64,000 bases of DNA from Bacteroidota bacterium. Lineage in GTDB: Bacteria; Bacteroidota; Bacteroidia; Flavobacteriales; Weeksellaceae. The stretch is taken from assembly GCA_023411265.1 (NCBI GenBank), contig JAEYOX010000020.1, positions 6,598-70,597 of the forward strand. Reading direction: 5' to 3'. Position 1 is the stretch's first letter, and each line of letters opens with the position of its first letter. Of the stretch, positions 17,574-26,965 are shown in pieces. The notes under the pieces are model-generated. The model was not told the origin of the DNA, did no database searches, and saw nothing but the letters and a program-made list of their open reading frames with translations. Position numbers and translations under genes: made by a program.

Positions 17574-19958
17574 ATGAAGTTTTATCTCAGTTTCTGGTTT
17601 TTTCTTTTGGGAATGGCCGGAAGTCATGCACAAAACACCTTTCGAATTGAAGGAAAAACTATTGATTTCCATAACAGTTCCCCTTTGGCCAATGCAGAAA
17701 TTCACATCGGCAATTTAACAACAATCAGCGATTCCGAAGGAAATTTCGTTTTTCCCGCTATACCGGAAGGAATCCAGATCCTCTCCGCAAAACATCCCGA
17801 CTGCGATGTTTTCACCGAAGAACTTATTATAGACCGACCACTTCGCCTCACTATAAAACTGGAACACCACGCCACGGAAATAGAGGAAGTTCATATTTCT
17901 TCTGGAAGCAATACGAAAGGTGTGATTTCTGTAGCCTCCCTCCTAAAAGAAGATATTTCCCGGAACTCCTCAGAAAATCTGGGAAATCTCCTCAGCTCCA
18001 TTGCTGGCGTCGGTACTCTTAAAACAGGAAATAATATAGTAAAACCGGTGATTCAAGGTTTGTACGGAAGCAGAATCCTTATTTTTAATAACAGCGTGCG
18101 TATGTCAGAACAGGAATGGGGCGCTGAACATGCGCCTAGCATTGAAACAACAGCTTTCAATAGAATCAATGTTGTGAAAGGTGCCGGAATGTTGAAATAT
18201 GGCGGTGATGCTGCAGGTGGAACGGTATTGCTGGAACCACAGATTTTCCCTGCTAAAGACACCCTGACGGGAAACGCTACCCTTTCATTTATTTCTAATG
18301 GTAGAGGCGCCAAAACCGGTGTACAGCTGGCCAGAATCTGGGAAAACCGGTGGTTTGTGACCGCAGGCGGGACATATAAAAAGCTCGGAGATTTATATAT
18401 CCCTCATCACACCCTTCAAAATACCGGCGCCGAAGAACATTCTCTGAATTTTTCCTTTGGTAAACGAAGTTTCATGGAAGGAATAGAACTTAGTTACAGT
18501 GGAATACAACAGAATTTCGGAATTTTCCGAGGTGCTCATCTTGGCGGCCCCGAAGATTTTTACCGCGCGATGAACAATGAAAAGTCAGTTTATCTGGATG
18601 ATTTTCAATATCAGATTCAGCATCCCAAACAGGAAGTAAGCCATCACATCGCCAAAATGGAAATGTATAAAAGGTTCTATAATGCAGGTAAGTTTTCATT
18701 ACAGTATGCCTTCCAGCTCAACCACAGGAAAGAGTTTGATATTCGCAGGGGCGAGTACAGTAGCCTGCCTTCTATGGATCTGAAACTGATGACTCATAAT
18801 CTGAAAATAGGGCATCTTCTGGAAAGAGAAAAATGGCAGATCGAAAGCGGAATAGAAGGTAGCTTTCAGGATAATTTTCCGGATCCTTCTACCCAGGCAA
18901 GACGTTTAATTCCTGATTATTTACGTTATGATGCAGGAGTATTTTCGGTCTTTCAGTATCAGTTCACGGATCAACTTAAAGCTGAAGCAGGAGTACGCTA
19001 CGATTTCACACAGTATGATTCCTACAAATATTATGACCGGAGCGAATGGGAACAGCGTTTCGCGGACCGTTTTCCTCATTTTGTAATGTCTGAAAATGGA
19101 AGTCGCATTCTGGTACGTCCACAGTTGCAGTTTCACAATATTGCAGCAAATGCAGGACTCCGCTATACTCCTTCCAAGCTTTTGCGCGGTACTTTCAATT
19201 TCTCCCGAACCAGCAGAACGCCAAATGCCGCAGAACTATTTGCGGACGGACTGCATCATTCCGCGGCCATTATTGAAAAAGGGGATTTGAGTTTACAGCA
19301 GGAAGAAATGTATCACATCAACCTGTCTGCTATTACAAAGCTGAAGGTTTTGAACGGTCTTCAACTAGACGTTTCACCTTATCTGTTATTTTCCGACAGT
19401 TTCATTCATCAGCTGCCAACAGGAATTCAAAACTCGAACCGGGGAATTTTTATGATCTGGAGTTATCAGCAGACCAGAGCGCGCATTTTTGGAATTGATG
19501 CCGATCTGCAGCTTGAAATCAATGATCAATTCACATGGACTTCGCGCTTCAGTACGTTACGCGGAGATGATCTGAAAAACGAAGAACCACTGATTCTCAT
19601 GATGCCAACCACTTTCCGGAATGCAATAGAATGGAAAACAAAAAACGCTTCAAGTCTTTTCCTTAAACTGGAAAATGAAACCGTTCTGAAACAGAACCGG
19701 TTTCCGATCCGCAACCAGACCCTTGATGTTGTAGAGAATGGAAAAATTGTTTCCAAAGTACTGGATACCAGCACCACACCTTCTGCATACAGTCTTTTCC
19801 ATTTCTCTGCCGGGATGGAGATTTTTAAAAAATTCAATATCAATGTGAGTCTCAATAATCTTTTGAACACCGAATACCGGGATGCCCTGAACAGACTTCG
19901 GTATTTCGCACCTGAACTGGGAAGAAGCCTGATTCTCAGTTTACATTATCACTTTTAA
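17574..19958 (+). CDS. TonB-dependent outer-membrane receptor, probably for a metal
   Basis: 794 residues. A signal peptide (to about residue 20, SHAQ) is followed by a carboxypeptidase-regulatory-like domain (about 24-105), a plug domain (NLGNLLSSIAGVGTLKTG ... PVIQGLYGSRILIFNN ... VVKGAGMLKYGGDAAGGTV) and a 22-strand-type barrel ending in aromatic YHF. TonB-dependent receptors bind substrates at the surface and use energy from TonB-ExbBD. No substrate-specific motif is seen. The His-rich neighbours on both sides suggest zinc or another metal. The start at 17574 gives a normal signal peptide. Confidence 0.9.
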   Translation: MKFYLSFWFFLLGMAGSHAQNTFRIEGKTIDFHNSSPLANAEIHIGNLTTISDSEGNFVFPAIPEGIQILSAKHPDCDVFTEELIIDRPLRLTIKLEHHATEIEEVHISSGSNTKGVISVASLLKEDISRNSSENLGNLLSSIAGVGTLKTGNNIVKPVIQGLYGSRILIFNNSVRMSEQEWGAEHAPSIETTAFNRINVVKGAGMLKYGGDAAGGTVLLEPQIFPAKDTLTGNATLSFISNGRGAKTGVQLARIWENRWFVTAGGTYKKLGDLYIPHHTLQNTGAEEHSLNFSFGKRSFMEGIELSYSGIQQNFGIFRGAHLGGPEDFYRAMNNEKSVYLDDFQYQIQHPKQEVSHHIAKMEMYKRFYNAGKFSLQYAFQLNHRKEFDIRRGEYSSLPSMDLKLMTHNLKIGHLLEREKWQIESGIEGSFQDNFPDPSTQARRLIPDYLRYDAGVFSVFQYQFTDQLKAEAGVRYDFTQYDSYKYYDRSEWEQRFADRFPHFVMSENGSRILVRPQLQFHNIAANAGLRYTPSKLLRGTFNFSRTSRTPNAAELFADGLHHSAAIIEKGDLSLQQEEMYHINLSAITKLKVLNGLQLDVSPYLLFSDSFIHQLPTGIQNSNRGIFMIWSYQQTRARIFGIDADLQLEINDQFTWTSRFSTLRGDDLKNEEPLILMMPTTFRNAIEWKTKNASSLFLKLENETVLKQNRFPIRNQTLDVVENGKIVSKVLDTSTTPSAYSLFHFSAGMEIFKKFNINVSLNNLLNTEYRDALNRLRYFAPELGRSLILSLHYHF

Positions 19959-19989
19959 TTCAAATCAAATTAAATATAACTTAAATTTA

Positions 19990-20553
19990 TTGACGATGAA
20001 AAATATTTTAAATCTCACCATACTTTTTTCATCAATTCTTCTCATCTTTTCCTGCCGGGGAAATGATATTCCGGAAGACATTCACGAACATGAAGAAATC
20101 GAAAAAGTTACGCTGACCGTTACTGAGAAAGGTAACACTGCGAATGTGCAAAACATTACATATATCGGCGGAAATTCAGACAGTCCGCTGACACTCGAAA
20201 ACGGAAAAACCTATTCCGTAAGTGTAGATTTCTTTCATAAACATGACGATCATTATCACAGTATGCTCGACGAAATGATCGAAGAGAAAGACCATCATTT
20301 CATCACTTACGAATTCGGAGGAATTACAGCGGATCTGATCAGAACAACCAATGATGTGATGCGAAGTGACGGAAAAAAACTGGGGCTGAAAACCGAATGG
20401 ACCATCAAAAGCGTGCCGGTATCAGCAAAAGTTTTTATTAAACTCTATCATCAGTCCGTAACTGTGGATGATCATTTTCCTTCTGCAAGTAATCAGCAAG
20501 GAAAAGTAACCGGTGGCGAAGCTGATGCTGACATAAAAATTGACATCCAATAA
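19990..20553 (+). CDS. His-rich lipoprotein of the receptor cassette
   Basis: 187 residues. A lipoprotein signal (SSILLIFSC, Cys ~22) is followed by a mature protein with clusters of histidine and acidic residues: EDIHEHEEIE, FFHKHDDHYHSM, EEKDHHFITYEF and VDDHF. It looks like an outer-membrane-associated metal-binding lipoprotein that partners with the receptor 31 bases upstream. No named family is certain. A terminator follows. Confidence 0.75.
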   Translation: MTMKNILNLTILFSSILLIFSCRGNDIPEDIHEHEEIEKVTLTVTEKGNTANVQNITYIGGNSDSPLTLENGKTYSVSVDFFHKHDDHYHSMLDEMIEEKDHHFITYEFGGITADLIRTTNDVMRSDGKKLGLKTEWTIKSVPVSAKVFIKLYHQSVTVDDHFPSASNQQGKVTGGEADADIKIDIQ

Positions 20554-20570
20554 ATCCTTTACACGAAAGA

Positions 20571-20598
20571 AAATCCGGCACTGTGTCCGGATTTTTTT
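20571..20598 (+). terminator. Terminator of the His-rich cassette
   Basis: Stem AAATCCGG/CCGGATTT with an 8-base loop, followed by seven T. Confidence 0.8.
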
Positions 20599-20646
20599 AT
20601 TCAGAATAGTTTCCTGATAATGAAAGGGATTTTAATAAAAATTTCC

Positions 20647-20654
20647 TATTTTTG
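20647..20654 (+). promoter_or_regulatory. -7 box of tig
   Basis: TATTTTTG, an exact consensus match, 37 bases before the tig ATG at 20692. Confidence 0.6.
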
Positions 20655-20691
20655 CGAACCGAATTTTTAATAAAAAAAATCAATTTATATA

Positions 20692-22026
20692 ATGAAGGTT
20701 ACAGCAAAAAACCACGATGAAGTCAGCGCATTACTCACCGTAACGGTAGACAGAGCAGATTATAAGGATAAAGTAGAAAAACAGTTGCATAACTATGCAA
20801 AGAATGCGCAGGTTCCGGGCTTCAGAAAAGGGAAAGTACCTATGAGCCTAGTGAAAAGGCAATATGAAGCTCCAATTGCTTTTGAAGAAATTAACAAACT
20901 GGTTAGCGATACCCTGAACAATTATATCAATGAAAATAATTTAAAACTCGTTGGCCAGCCTGTCCCGGAGCCGATGAATGATTTTGATTATAAAGCAGAG
21001 CAGCTCACGGTAGCTTTTGAAGTAGGTTATGAACCGAATTTCAGCATCGATTTGAGCAAATATGAAGCGCCACATTACAAAATAGATGCCTCGGATAAAG
21101 AAATCAACCAGTCGGTGGAGAATATGCAAAAACGTTTTGCCGAGCAGGTTCCTCAGGATAAAATTGGAAAAGACAGTTATGTTTCTCTAGAGATAACACA
21201 AGTAGTGGAAGAAAATGCAGAAGGCGATCACAACCATCCGCCTAAGAAAGTAACCATTACTTCTGAAAATAAAGATGCTTTCAAACTGGTGAAGTCCTTG
21301 AAAATGGATGAATCTGTAAAAGTGTCCAGAGAAGAGATTCAGAAAAATGAAACGCTTGCAAAAGAATTGGGATTCAGTAAAGCGGATGCAGAACATCTTC
21401 ACCATGACGAAATAGAAGTAACGGTAAAAGATTTCTACGGACTAAACCCTCATGAACTGAACCAGGAACTTTTCGATAAAGTATATGGGGAAGGGACTAT
21501 CAATTCTGAAGATGAACTGAGAAGCAAAGTAAAAACGGAACTGGACGAATATTTCCAGCAGAACGCCGATGTATTCTTTGTTAATAAAATCCTGGAACAG
21601 GTCACCGAAAAAGAAGAAGTACAGCTGCCGGAAAATTTCCTTATCAAATGGCTAATGTTCAGCAATGAAAATATCAGAACTGAAGACCGTGCTAAAGAAG
21701 TCTTAGAAGCTGAAAAGGCGACCATCAAGCATCAAATTATCGAAGGAAAATTGATGAATGACAACGAGATCAAACTGGATTATGCGGATGTTTTAGCACA
21801 GGCTGAGCAAATGGTGAGAAACCAACTGGCGATGTATGGAATTCACCACCTTGCAGATGAAGAAGTACAGAAATACGCTGTGGAAATGCTGAAAGAAGAA
21901 GAGCAGGTACGTCAGATTTCTTCTGAAGTAGCGATGGCCAAACTGAAAGATGTTATTCTGGAAAAAGCATCTAGGAAAGAAACCAAAATTTCACATGATG
22001 AGTTTCTTGAAATAATAAAGGAATAA
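20692..22026 (+). CDS. tig: Trigger factor, ribosome-bound chaperone
   Basis: 444 residues. The N-terminal ribosome-binding domain contains PGFRKGKVPMSLVK (near residues 43-56), the trigger-factor signature. The middle region where the FKBP-type PPIase domain sits in other bacteria (about 150-250) is divergent, and the C-terminal helical arms follow. It binds nascent chains at the exit tunnel. The gene has its own promoter and terminator, so it is separate from a clp operon here. Confidence 0.92.
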   Translation: MKVTAKNHDEVSALLTVTVDRADYKDKVEKQLHNYAKNAQVPGFRKGKVPMSLVKRQYEAPIAFEEINKLVSDTLNNYINENNLKLVGQPVPEPMNDFDYKAEQLTVAFEVGYEPNFSIDLSKYEAPHYKIDASDKEINQSVENMQKRFAEQVPQDKIGKDSYVSLEITQVVEENAEGDHNHPPKKVTITSENKDAFKLVKSLKMDESVKVSREEIQKNETLAKELGFSKADAEHLHHDEIEVTVKDFYGLNPHELNQELFDKVYGEGTINSEDELRSKVKTELDEYFQQNADVFFVNKILEQVTEKEEVQLPENFLIKWLMFSNENIRTEDRAKEVLEAEKATIKHQIIEGKLMNDNEIKLDYADVLAQAEQMVRNQLAMYGIHHLADEEVQKYAVEMLKEEEQVRQISSEVAMAKLKDVILEKASRKETKISHDEFLEIIKE

Positions 22027-22045
22027 TCTTTGATCATTTACCTAT

Positions 22046-22078
22046 AAAATTCCGCTTCATATGAAACGGAATTTTTTT
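22046..22078. terminator. Bidirectional intrinsic terminator
   Basis: Stem AAAATTCCG/CGGAATTTT closed over the inner palindrome TTCATATGAA, with a T-run on the plus side. It separates tig from the convergent MgtC-like gene. Confidence 0.82.
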
Positions 22079-22080
22079 GG

Positions 22081-22737
22081 TTAAAATTTAAAGCTGCTTA
22101 GTTTCTGTTCACTCAGAAGAAAATCCTCCAACGCTTTAATTTTGTTTGCATGAATCTGAAGCTCTATTGTAACTTCTACTTTTCCGTCATATTTTTCAAT
22201 ATAGATTTCACTCTGATGAACAGTGTAATCTTCTATCTGCTCGATAATTTCGGTTCTGGCATCGGCATCAGTTTCTGCCAGACTTAACTGTAATACGCGA
22301 CTACTATGCTGAGGCATCAGCCAGTGGACAAAATATCGGGAGATGTAAATAATGAACAGTGAAGATAGTAGAAAAATACCACTAAGGGTCACATAACCGA
22401 ACCCGATTGACATCCCTATAGCAGCGGAAATCCAAATGATTCCCGCAGTAGTGAGCCCGTACACATTGAATCCGGATTTAAAAATAACACCTGCTCCCAG
22501 AAATCCGATTCCGGTGATGATGTTGGCTGCAATTCTACCTGGATCATTCGTTCCCACTCCTATTTTCATGGAAATGATGGTAAATAGCGCTGATCCTAGA
22601 CAGATGATGGTAATGGTTTTCAACCCTGCAGATTTGTCTTTCATTTCTCGCTCGTAGCCCAGAATGAGGCCGGCAATAATAGCAAAAAGTGCTTTGTAAA
22701 CATCCGTCATTTCAAAATGATCCAAATAGGCAAACAT
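22081..22737 (-). CDS. MgtC/SapB-family membrane protein
   Basis: 218 residues with about five hydrophobic segments in the first 135 residues and a cytoplasmic ACT-like tail. The family motif is visible as AGLILGYEREMKDKSAGLKT and GAGVIFKSG. MgtC in Salmonella affects Mg2+ limitation and virulence; many homologues are of unknown function. It is a lone gene. Confidence 0.88.
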   Translation of the reverse strand: MFAYLDHFEMTDVYKALFAIIAGLILGYEREMKDKSAGLKTITIICLGSALFTIISMKIGVGTNDPGRIAANIITGIGFLGAGVIFKSGFNVYGLTTAGIIWISAAIGMSIGFGYVTLSGIFLLSSLFIIYISRYFVHWLMPQHSSRVLQLSLAETDADARTEIIEQIEDYTVHQSEIYIEKYDGKVEVTIELQIHANKIKALEDFLLSEQKLSSFKF

Positions 22738-22806
22738 CTCAACATTTTTTAGAAAACGAAATTAACTAAACCCTACGAAACCACATTATACAGTGCATTC
22801 TATAAT

Positions 22807-23400
22807 TTATAAAATTTCTTCTCCAAATTCCTTTTTCCATTCTACAGCAGCATCACACAAAGTAGTATAAAACTTTTCACCATATTTGCGGATCAGCGGT
22901 GTTTTCAAAAACTGGTACACCGGCACCTGAAGTTCTTTTCCTAAAGTGCAGGCATCGCTGCAAATGTGCCATTCATGATAGTTCAGTGCTGTGAAAGTGG
23001 AATATTCCTGCACGCGGATCGGGTAAAGATGACAGGAAATTGGTTTTTGCCAATCGACTGCACCGTCTTCATAAGCTTTTTCTATACCACATTTCGTGAT
23101 TCCTTTATCATCAAATATCACATAGGCACATTCTCTGCCGTTTACCATAGGCGTTACAAAATCTCCATCCATAGAGTCTACAGTCCAAGTTCCCTGTTCT
23201 TCCAAAGCTTTCACTCCTTCCGGGCGAAGGTAGGGTTTTACTTTATCAAAAATTTCTTCCAGAATTTTGGTTTCTTCCTTAACCAAAGGTGCACCTACAT
23301 CGCCTTCTACGCAACAAGCTCCTTTACATTTGGAAAGATTACACACAAACTCTTCAGAAAAAATATCTTCAGAGATTAATTTATCGTCAATTTGTATCAT
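22807..23400 (-). CDS. DUF3109-family cysteine-cluster protein
   Basis: 197 residues. It has a CxxxxCxxxCC-like cluster near the N-terminus (CNLSKCKGACCVEGDVGAPL), with further cysteines in CAYVIFDDKGITKCGIEKAY, SCHLYPIR and HICSDACTLG. The pattern is typical of DUF3109, likely an iron- or zinc-binding protein of unknown function. It starts 3 bases after the DUF6427-like gene stop, on the same strand, so they are probably one transcript. Confidence 0.85.
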   Translation of the reverse strand: MIQIDDKLISEDIFSEEFVCNLSKCKGACCVEGDVGAPLVKEETKILEEIFDKVKPYLRPEGVKALEEQGTWTVDSMDGDFVTPMVNGRECAYVIFDDKGITKCGIEKAYEDGAVDWQKPISCHLYPIRVQEYSTFTALNYHEWHICSDACTLGKELQVPVYQFLKTPLIRKYGEKFYTTLCDAAVEWKKEFGEEIL

Positions 23401-23402
23401 TT

Positions 23403-24308
23403 TTAAATTAAAAAATTAAATGAAGTAAGTTTAAAGGCAAGCAAAGAAGCAATGATCAGAAAGAGACCAAGTTCTTTTTGCCAGGTTTTCTTTGCAAATC
23501 TAAGCAGCCTACTCAGAATAATGCTTGCAGGCAAAGCCATCAGCAGTAGAAATTCATAATGATTTCCCATATAAAGCACTACTGTTGTAAGCTGTGCAAC
23601 AGAAAATATTAGCACAAAGGTATATTTAAATTTGCTAACCGGGCTTTTCTTGTTGAAATTTGCAAAATGATCTACCACCGCTAAAACCATAAACAATGCA
23701 ACAGGAATAAGGTATAATAACTGATAAAAATCCGGATTGATCTTAAATTCATCGAATGGAAAATAGGCCTCATCCCAACTGTGAAATCCAAAAAAATACA
23801 TAATGGTAAAATAGCTGCTCACCATCAAGAAAGCTCCAAAAAAAAGACGGAACAAATGAAGCAAAACCCTGCCCGATGTAATAATAATATGCAGAAAAAC
23901 AAACACCGCCATAGGCCATGTAGCAGGAAGCACGAGATAATTGAGTGCTAAAATAGCACCTACCAGAACAATGGATTTCCTTCGCAGTTCCTCGTCATTA
24001 TGCGTCAGAGTCAGTATGATAAAAGAGTTGGTGAGCAAGGCAACGGCAATTCCAATATCCAAATCTCCGGGATAAAAGGCAAAAATAAAAAAGGTGTACA
24101 GAAATAATGGAAGATGAGTCTGATAATTTAATCCGATAGTATTAAAACAAAAATAGCCTAATGCAATGCCTGCGAAGGTAATCATGGCAATAGCCAAATC
24201 GAAAGTGCTGTAACTTAATATATTAAACACTATTACCATCAACAAGAGAAACGCAATATACACCGGTATCGAAAAAATATTGCTTTCTTTTGAAAGTAAT
24301 CTGAACAT
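23403..24308 (-). CDS. Multi-pass membrane protein, DUF6427-like
   Basis: 301 residues with 8-9 predicted hydrophobic segments and no catalytic motif. The layout and its place divergent from a DUF6341-like gene fit the Flavobacteriia family DUF6427, a recall-based call. Function is unknown. It is followed by the DUF3109 gene. Confidence 0.7.
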   Translation of the reverse strand: MFRLLSKESNIFSIPVYIAFLLLMVIVFNILSYSTFDLAIAMITFAGIALGYFCFNTIGLNYQTHLPLFLYTFFIFAFYPGDLDIGIAVALLTNSFIILTLTHNDEELRRKSIVLVGAILALNYLVLPATWPMAVFVFLHIIITSGRVLLHLFRLFFGAFLMVSSYFTIMYFFGFHSWDEAYFPFDEFKINPDFYQLLYLIPVALFMVLAVVDHFANFNKKSPVSKFKYTFVLIFSVAQLTTVVLYMGNHYEFLLLMALPASIILSRLLRFAKKTWQKELGLFLIIASLLAFKLTSFNFLI

Positions 24309-24314
24309 TTTTCT

Positions 24315-24332
24315 TAAATTTGTACAAAGTTA
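24315..24332. promoter_or_regulatory. Face-to-face -7 boxes of two divergent genes
   Basis: TAAATTTG (24315-24322, plus strand) serves the DUF6341-like gene at 24352. TAACTTTG (24332-24325, minus strand) serves the DUF6427-like gene starting at 24308. Only two bases separate the boxes, so the two polymerases would occupy the same DNA and each -35-type region would lie in the opposite gene. Confidence 0.55.
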
Positions 24333-24351
24333 ATTTAAAAAAAGGTAAATA

Positions 24352-24582
24352 ATGACGTCTTTCTGGCTGTTCTTAAGCGATGTTTTCAAGTGGTCTTTTG
24401 GTTTTTTCGACCTTACTGCCAACGTTTTGAATTGGATTTTGTTTCTCGTATCCTGTGCGTTATTTACGTATTGGTGTTATGTACTGGTAGTCACATTGGG
24501 AAATAACAAAGACAAAGAATATGTATCTCCCTCCAAGGAGATCCGTCCTTATTATGATCCTGAAATCTATAAGAAAGGTTAA
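24352..24582 (+). CDS. Small membrane protein, DUF6341-like
   Basis: 76 residues, with a central hydrophobic segment (VLNWILFLVSCALFTYWCYV) and a polar C-terminus with EIRPYYDPEIYKKG. It matches the Flavobacteriia family DUF6341 as I recall it. Function is unknown. It is divergent from the DUF6427-like gene and ends at a strong terminator. Confidence 0.7.
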   Translation: MTSFWLFLSDVFKWSFGFFDLTANVLNWILFLVSCALFTYWCYVLVVTLGNNKDKEYVSPSKEIRPYYDPEIYKKG

Positions 24583-24601
24583 ATAATTTGATTATATATA
24601 G

Positions 24602-24635
24602 AAGCCCGTTTTTCTGCTGAAAACGGGCTTTTTTA
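24602..24635. terminator. Bidirectional intrinsic terminator
   Basis: Perfect 11-bp stem AAGCCCGTTTT/AAAACGGGCTT with a 7-base loop, between convergent genes. Confidence 0.85.
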
Positions 24636-24649
24636 TTAAAATTCTGAGG

Positions 24650-25087
24650 TTATTTATGACAGGGAATTACTAGAACTGGAATAGGTGAATTTTTGGTCAT
24701 GTCTTTGGTCAGGCTTCCTACAAATACGTCATACATTCCACTGCGGCCGTGCGATCCCATTACAATGTACGTAGCCTTTTTTTCTTCCGCGTATTCCAGA
24801 ATAAGTTCTTTAGCGGAACCCTGTCTCAGAAAATGTTCGCAGGGAATTCCTCGTGAAACTATGAGCTGTTCTATCTCGTGAAGTTGTGCAAGTTCAGCTT
24901 TTATTTCGTTCTGTTCCACTTCCGGAAAATACTGAAAACCCATGTCACCAATAGCAAATCCTATGTCTAACGGTGCCACGTGAATCAGGCAAATTTTGGC
25001 ATTTATTTCTTTTGCAAACTGTATTGCACCCTCAATTAGTTTGTTATTATCTTCCGCAAAATCTACCGGTAATACAATATTTTTCAT
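24650..25087 (-). CDS. Universal stress protein, UspA family
   Basis: 145 residues, one Usp domain. The start MKNIVLPVDFAEDNN and the ATP-binding motif GSHGRSGMYDVFVGSLT (the G2xG9xGS type) place it in the nucleotide-binding UspA subgroup. Role: stress survival. Minus-strand TATCTTTA at 25114-25107 is a likely -7 box, 19 bases upstream. Confidence 0.9.
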   Translation of the reverse strand: MKNIVLPVDFAEDNNKLIEGAIQFAKEINAKICLIHVAPLDIGFAIGDMGFQYFPEVEQNEIKAELAQLHEIEQLIVSRGIPCEHFLRQGSAKELILEYAEEKKATYIVMGSHGRSGMYDVFVGSLTKDMTKNSPIPVLVIPCHK

Positions 25088-25247
25088 GTTACTGATTTAT
25101 TTCCCTTAAAGATAGGAATTTTCTTAAACTTCAATCCATGAAATACAAATTTTTCTTTTTTGAGCAAAAATGCAATTGATAAAATGATTAGCTTTGTGTA
25201 CACAGGCCATGAAATGTGCAGATTATTTTGCTAAAAAATCATTCACA

Positions 25248-25742
25248 ATGGAAAAATACACTATACCATCCCAAACCCATATCGGACATGTTCATTTAAA
25301 AGTTTCAAACTTACAGCGCGCTTTAGATTTTTACTGCGGATTACTCGGCTTTGAACTTACGGTCATGTACGGCAGACAAGCTGCCTTTATTTCCGCCGGT
25401 GGCTATCATCATCATATCGGTCTTAATACTTGGCACAGCAAAGGAGCACCTCTGGCACCCCGCACAGGCGTCGGGTTATATCATACCGCTATCCTTTATC
25501 CAACGAGGAGGGATCTTGCGGAAATTTTTGAACGTCTTAAAGAAGCTGAATATCCATTGACGGGTGCAAGCGATCATGGCGTATCCGAGGCATTGTATCT
25601 GGATGATCCGGACGGCAATGGAGTTGAACTTTACTGGGACAGGCCGAAAAATCTTTGGCCACAGAAAAGTGACGGATCGCTGGATATGTTCACAAATCCC
25701 CTGAATCTTACCGACTTGCTTAGTGAATTAGAAAAAGATTAA
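25248..25742 (+). CDS. VOC-family (glyoxalase / extradiol dioxygenase-like) protein
   Basis: 164 residues from MEKYTIPSQTHIGHVHLKVS. It has VOC features: HVHLKVSNLQRALDFYCGLLGF, the mid-chain HHHIGLNTW and the C-terminal GNGVELYWDRP, which provide the His and Glu metal ligands. This layout is closest to CatE-like extradiol dioxygenases or glyoxalases; the substrate is unknown. The frame opens at 25194 but the sequence before 25248 is not family-like, and TAGCTTTG at 25189-25196 is probably its -7 box. Confidence 0.85.
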   Translation: MEKYTIPSQTHIGHVHLKVSNLQRALDFYCGLLGFELTVMYGRQAAFISAGGYHHHIGLNTWHSKGAPLAPRTGVGLYHTAILYPTRRDLAEIFERLKEAEYPLTGASDHGVSEALYLDDPDGNGVELYWDRPKNLWPQKSDGSLDMFTNPLNLTDLLSELEKD

Positions 25743-25861
25743 TTTGTTTGTTTCATTCTTTTTTTCATTGAAAATTTCAAGTGAAAAATAAAGATCGATG
25801 CCGTTAATGAGTGAACCACGGAAATAGACACTTAAAATAAATCCGAATAATTCCTCACCAT

Positions 25862-26965
25862 TCAGAGACTGTATGGAGGGACTATAGAAACCAAAGTTCT
25901 ATCCAAAGAGATAAAAAATTTCTCACCGGGAATTCCAACGATACAGTAAAAATGAGCAAGGGGTTCTCCCAGCTGCTCCCGTATTTTTTTATTGAGACGC
26001 GATTTATTATAGGCGAAATTACCATCAATATTATCTACAAGCTTTTGAATATTTTCTCGCCTTGCTTTAATTCTCATCTGGTCATACAAGGTGAAAAGTT
26101 CATTTTCATGAACGTCCAGTTCGGCTATGCGCACGCCTTCAGGATGCAAAAGAAAGAAAATTAAGATGGTTTTTTCCATTGGTGTTAAGTTCAGTTCCTG
26201 ATCACCGACTTTAATGACGTTCCTGCCGGTGACGGTAATATTTTTTGGCTTAATATTTCCTGAAAATCCTTGTGAAAACTTCAATTGAGAGCGGATCTTC
26301 TCAAAAATCGAAATACACTGCATGGTGATGCCGGAATCAACACCATAATCGTCCAGGCGCTGAATACAGGAAGAACACAGATCATCGGTTCTCAACTTTA
26401 AGATTATCTGAGTTTTATTTTCACAAAAATCGTTCATACAACCTATCGGATCCATATGAAAGTTGGTTTCCATACTTTGGGAAAGATCAAATTTCATCAG
26501 GATTCTAAGGACATTGGCCACCACTTCATAAGCAACTGGAAAGCATTCTGAAGCTTTGAGGAAAACCTCCCAGTCTGATGACTGTACGAAAGCATTTCTT
26601 TGTCCGTCAGTATCGAACATGCTGAAATAATTCATCGAGTTTCTGCGGTTGGTTATAATTATAACAAAGTCATCGGGAGGAATTTCCTGTGAAATTCTTG
26701 CCTGCTGACAAAGGAAAAACAACTCGCGCCAACTTAAAGGATAGTTCCTGGCTGACTGATAATGCTGAACCTTATCCGCAGATGCCAATAAAAATCTAAA
26801 ATCAGAACGGTAGTGTTGCTGATTTACCTGTTGGAGGTGCAGGACATCCCACTCCACGTCCCGCACTCTGAACTCTACAGGAGCCGAAACACCTTTCAGA
26901 ACTTCCTCTACTTCATTCATCGCCTGTGGATGAACCTCCGGGGTGGATATTAAATGAACTTTCAA
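25862..26965 (-). CDS. Uncharacterised protein with cysteine quartet and C-terminal winged helix
   Basis: 367 residues, not assigned to a named family. Region ~55-160 looks like a zincin-type fold that has lost its HExxH motif (FPVAYEVVANVLRILM sits where it would be expected), an inference only. Residues 176, 181, 197 and 200 form a cysteine quartet (GCMNDFC ... DLCSSC) typical of a small zinc site. Residues ~258-360 resemble a winged helix (LTPMEKTILIFFLLHPEGV, then SRLNKKIREQLG). It is on the same strand as, and 170 bases downstream of, a degenerate ADP-ribosylglycohydrolase-like gene. Function unknown; a regulator or sensor is possible. Confidence 0.7.
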   Translation of the reverse strand: MKVHLISTPEVHPQAMNEVEEVLKGVSAPVEFRVRDVEWDVLHLQQVNQQHYRSDFRFLLASADKVQHYQSARNYPLSWRELFFLCQQARISQEIPPDDFVIIITNRRNSMNYFSMFDTDGQRNAFVQSSDWEVFLKASECFPVAYEVVANVLRILMKFDLSQSMETNFHMDPIGCMNDFCENKTQIILKLRTDDLCSSCIQRLDDYGVDSGITMQCISIFEKIRSQLKFSQGFSGNIKPKNITVTGRNVIKVGDQELNLTPMEKTILIFFLLHPEGVRIAELDVHENELFTLYDQMRIKARRENIQKLVDNIDGNFAYNKSRLNKKIREQLGEPLAHFYCIVGIPGEKFFISLDRTLVSIVPPYSL

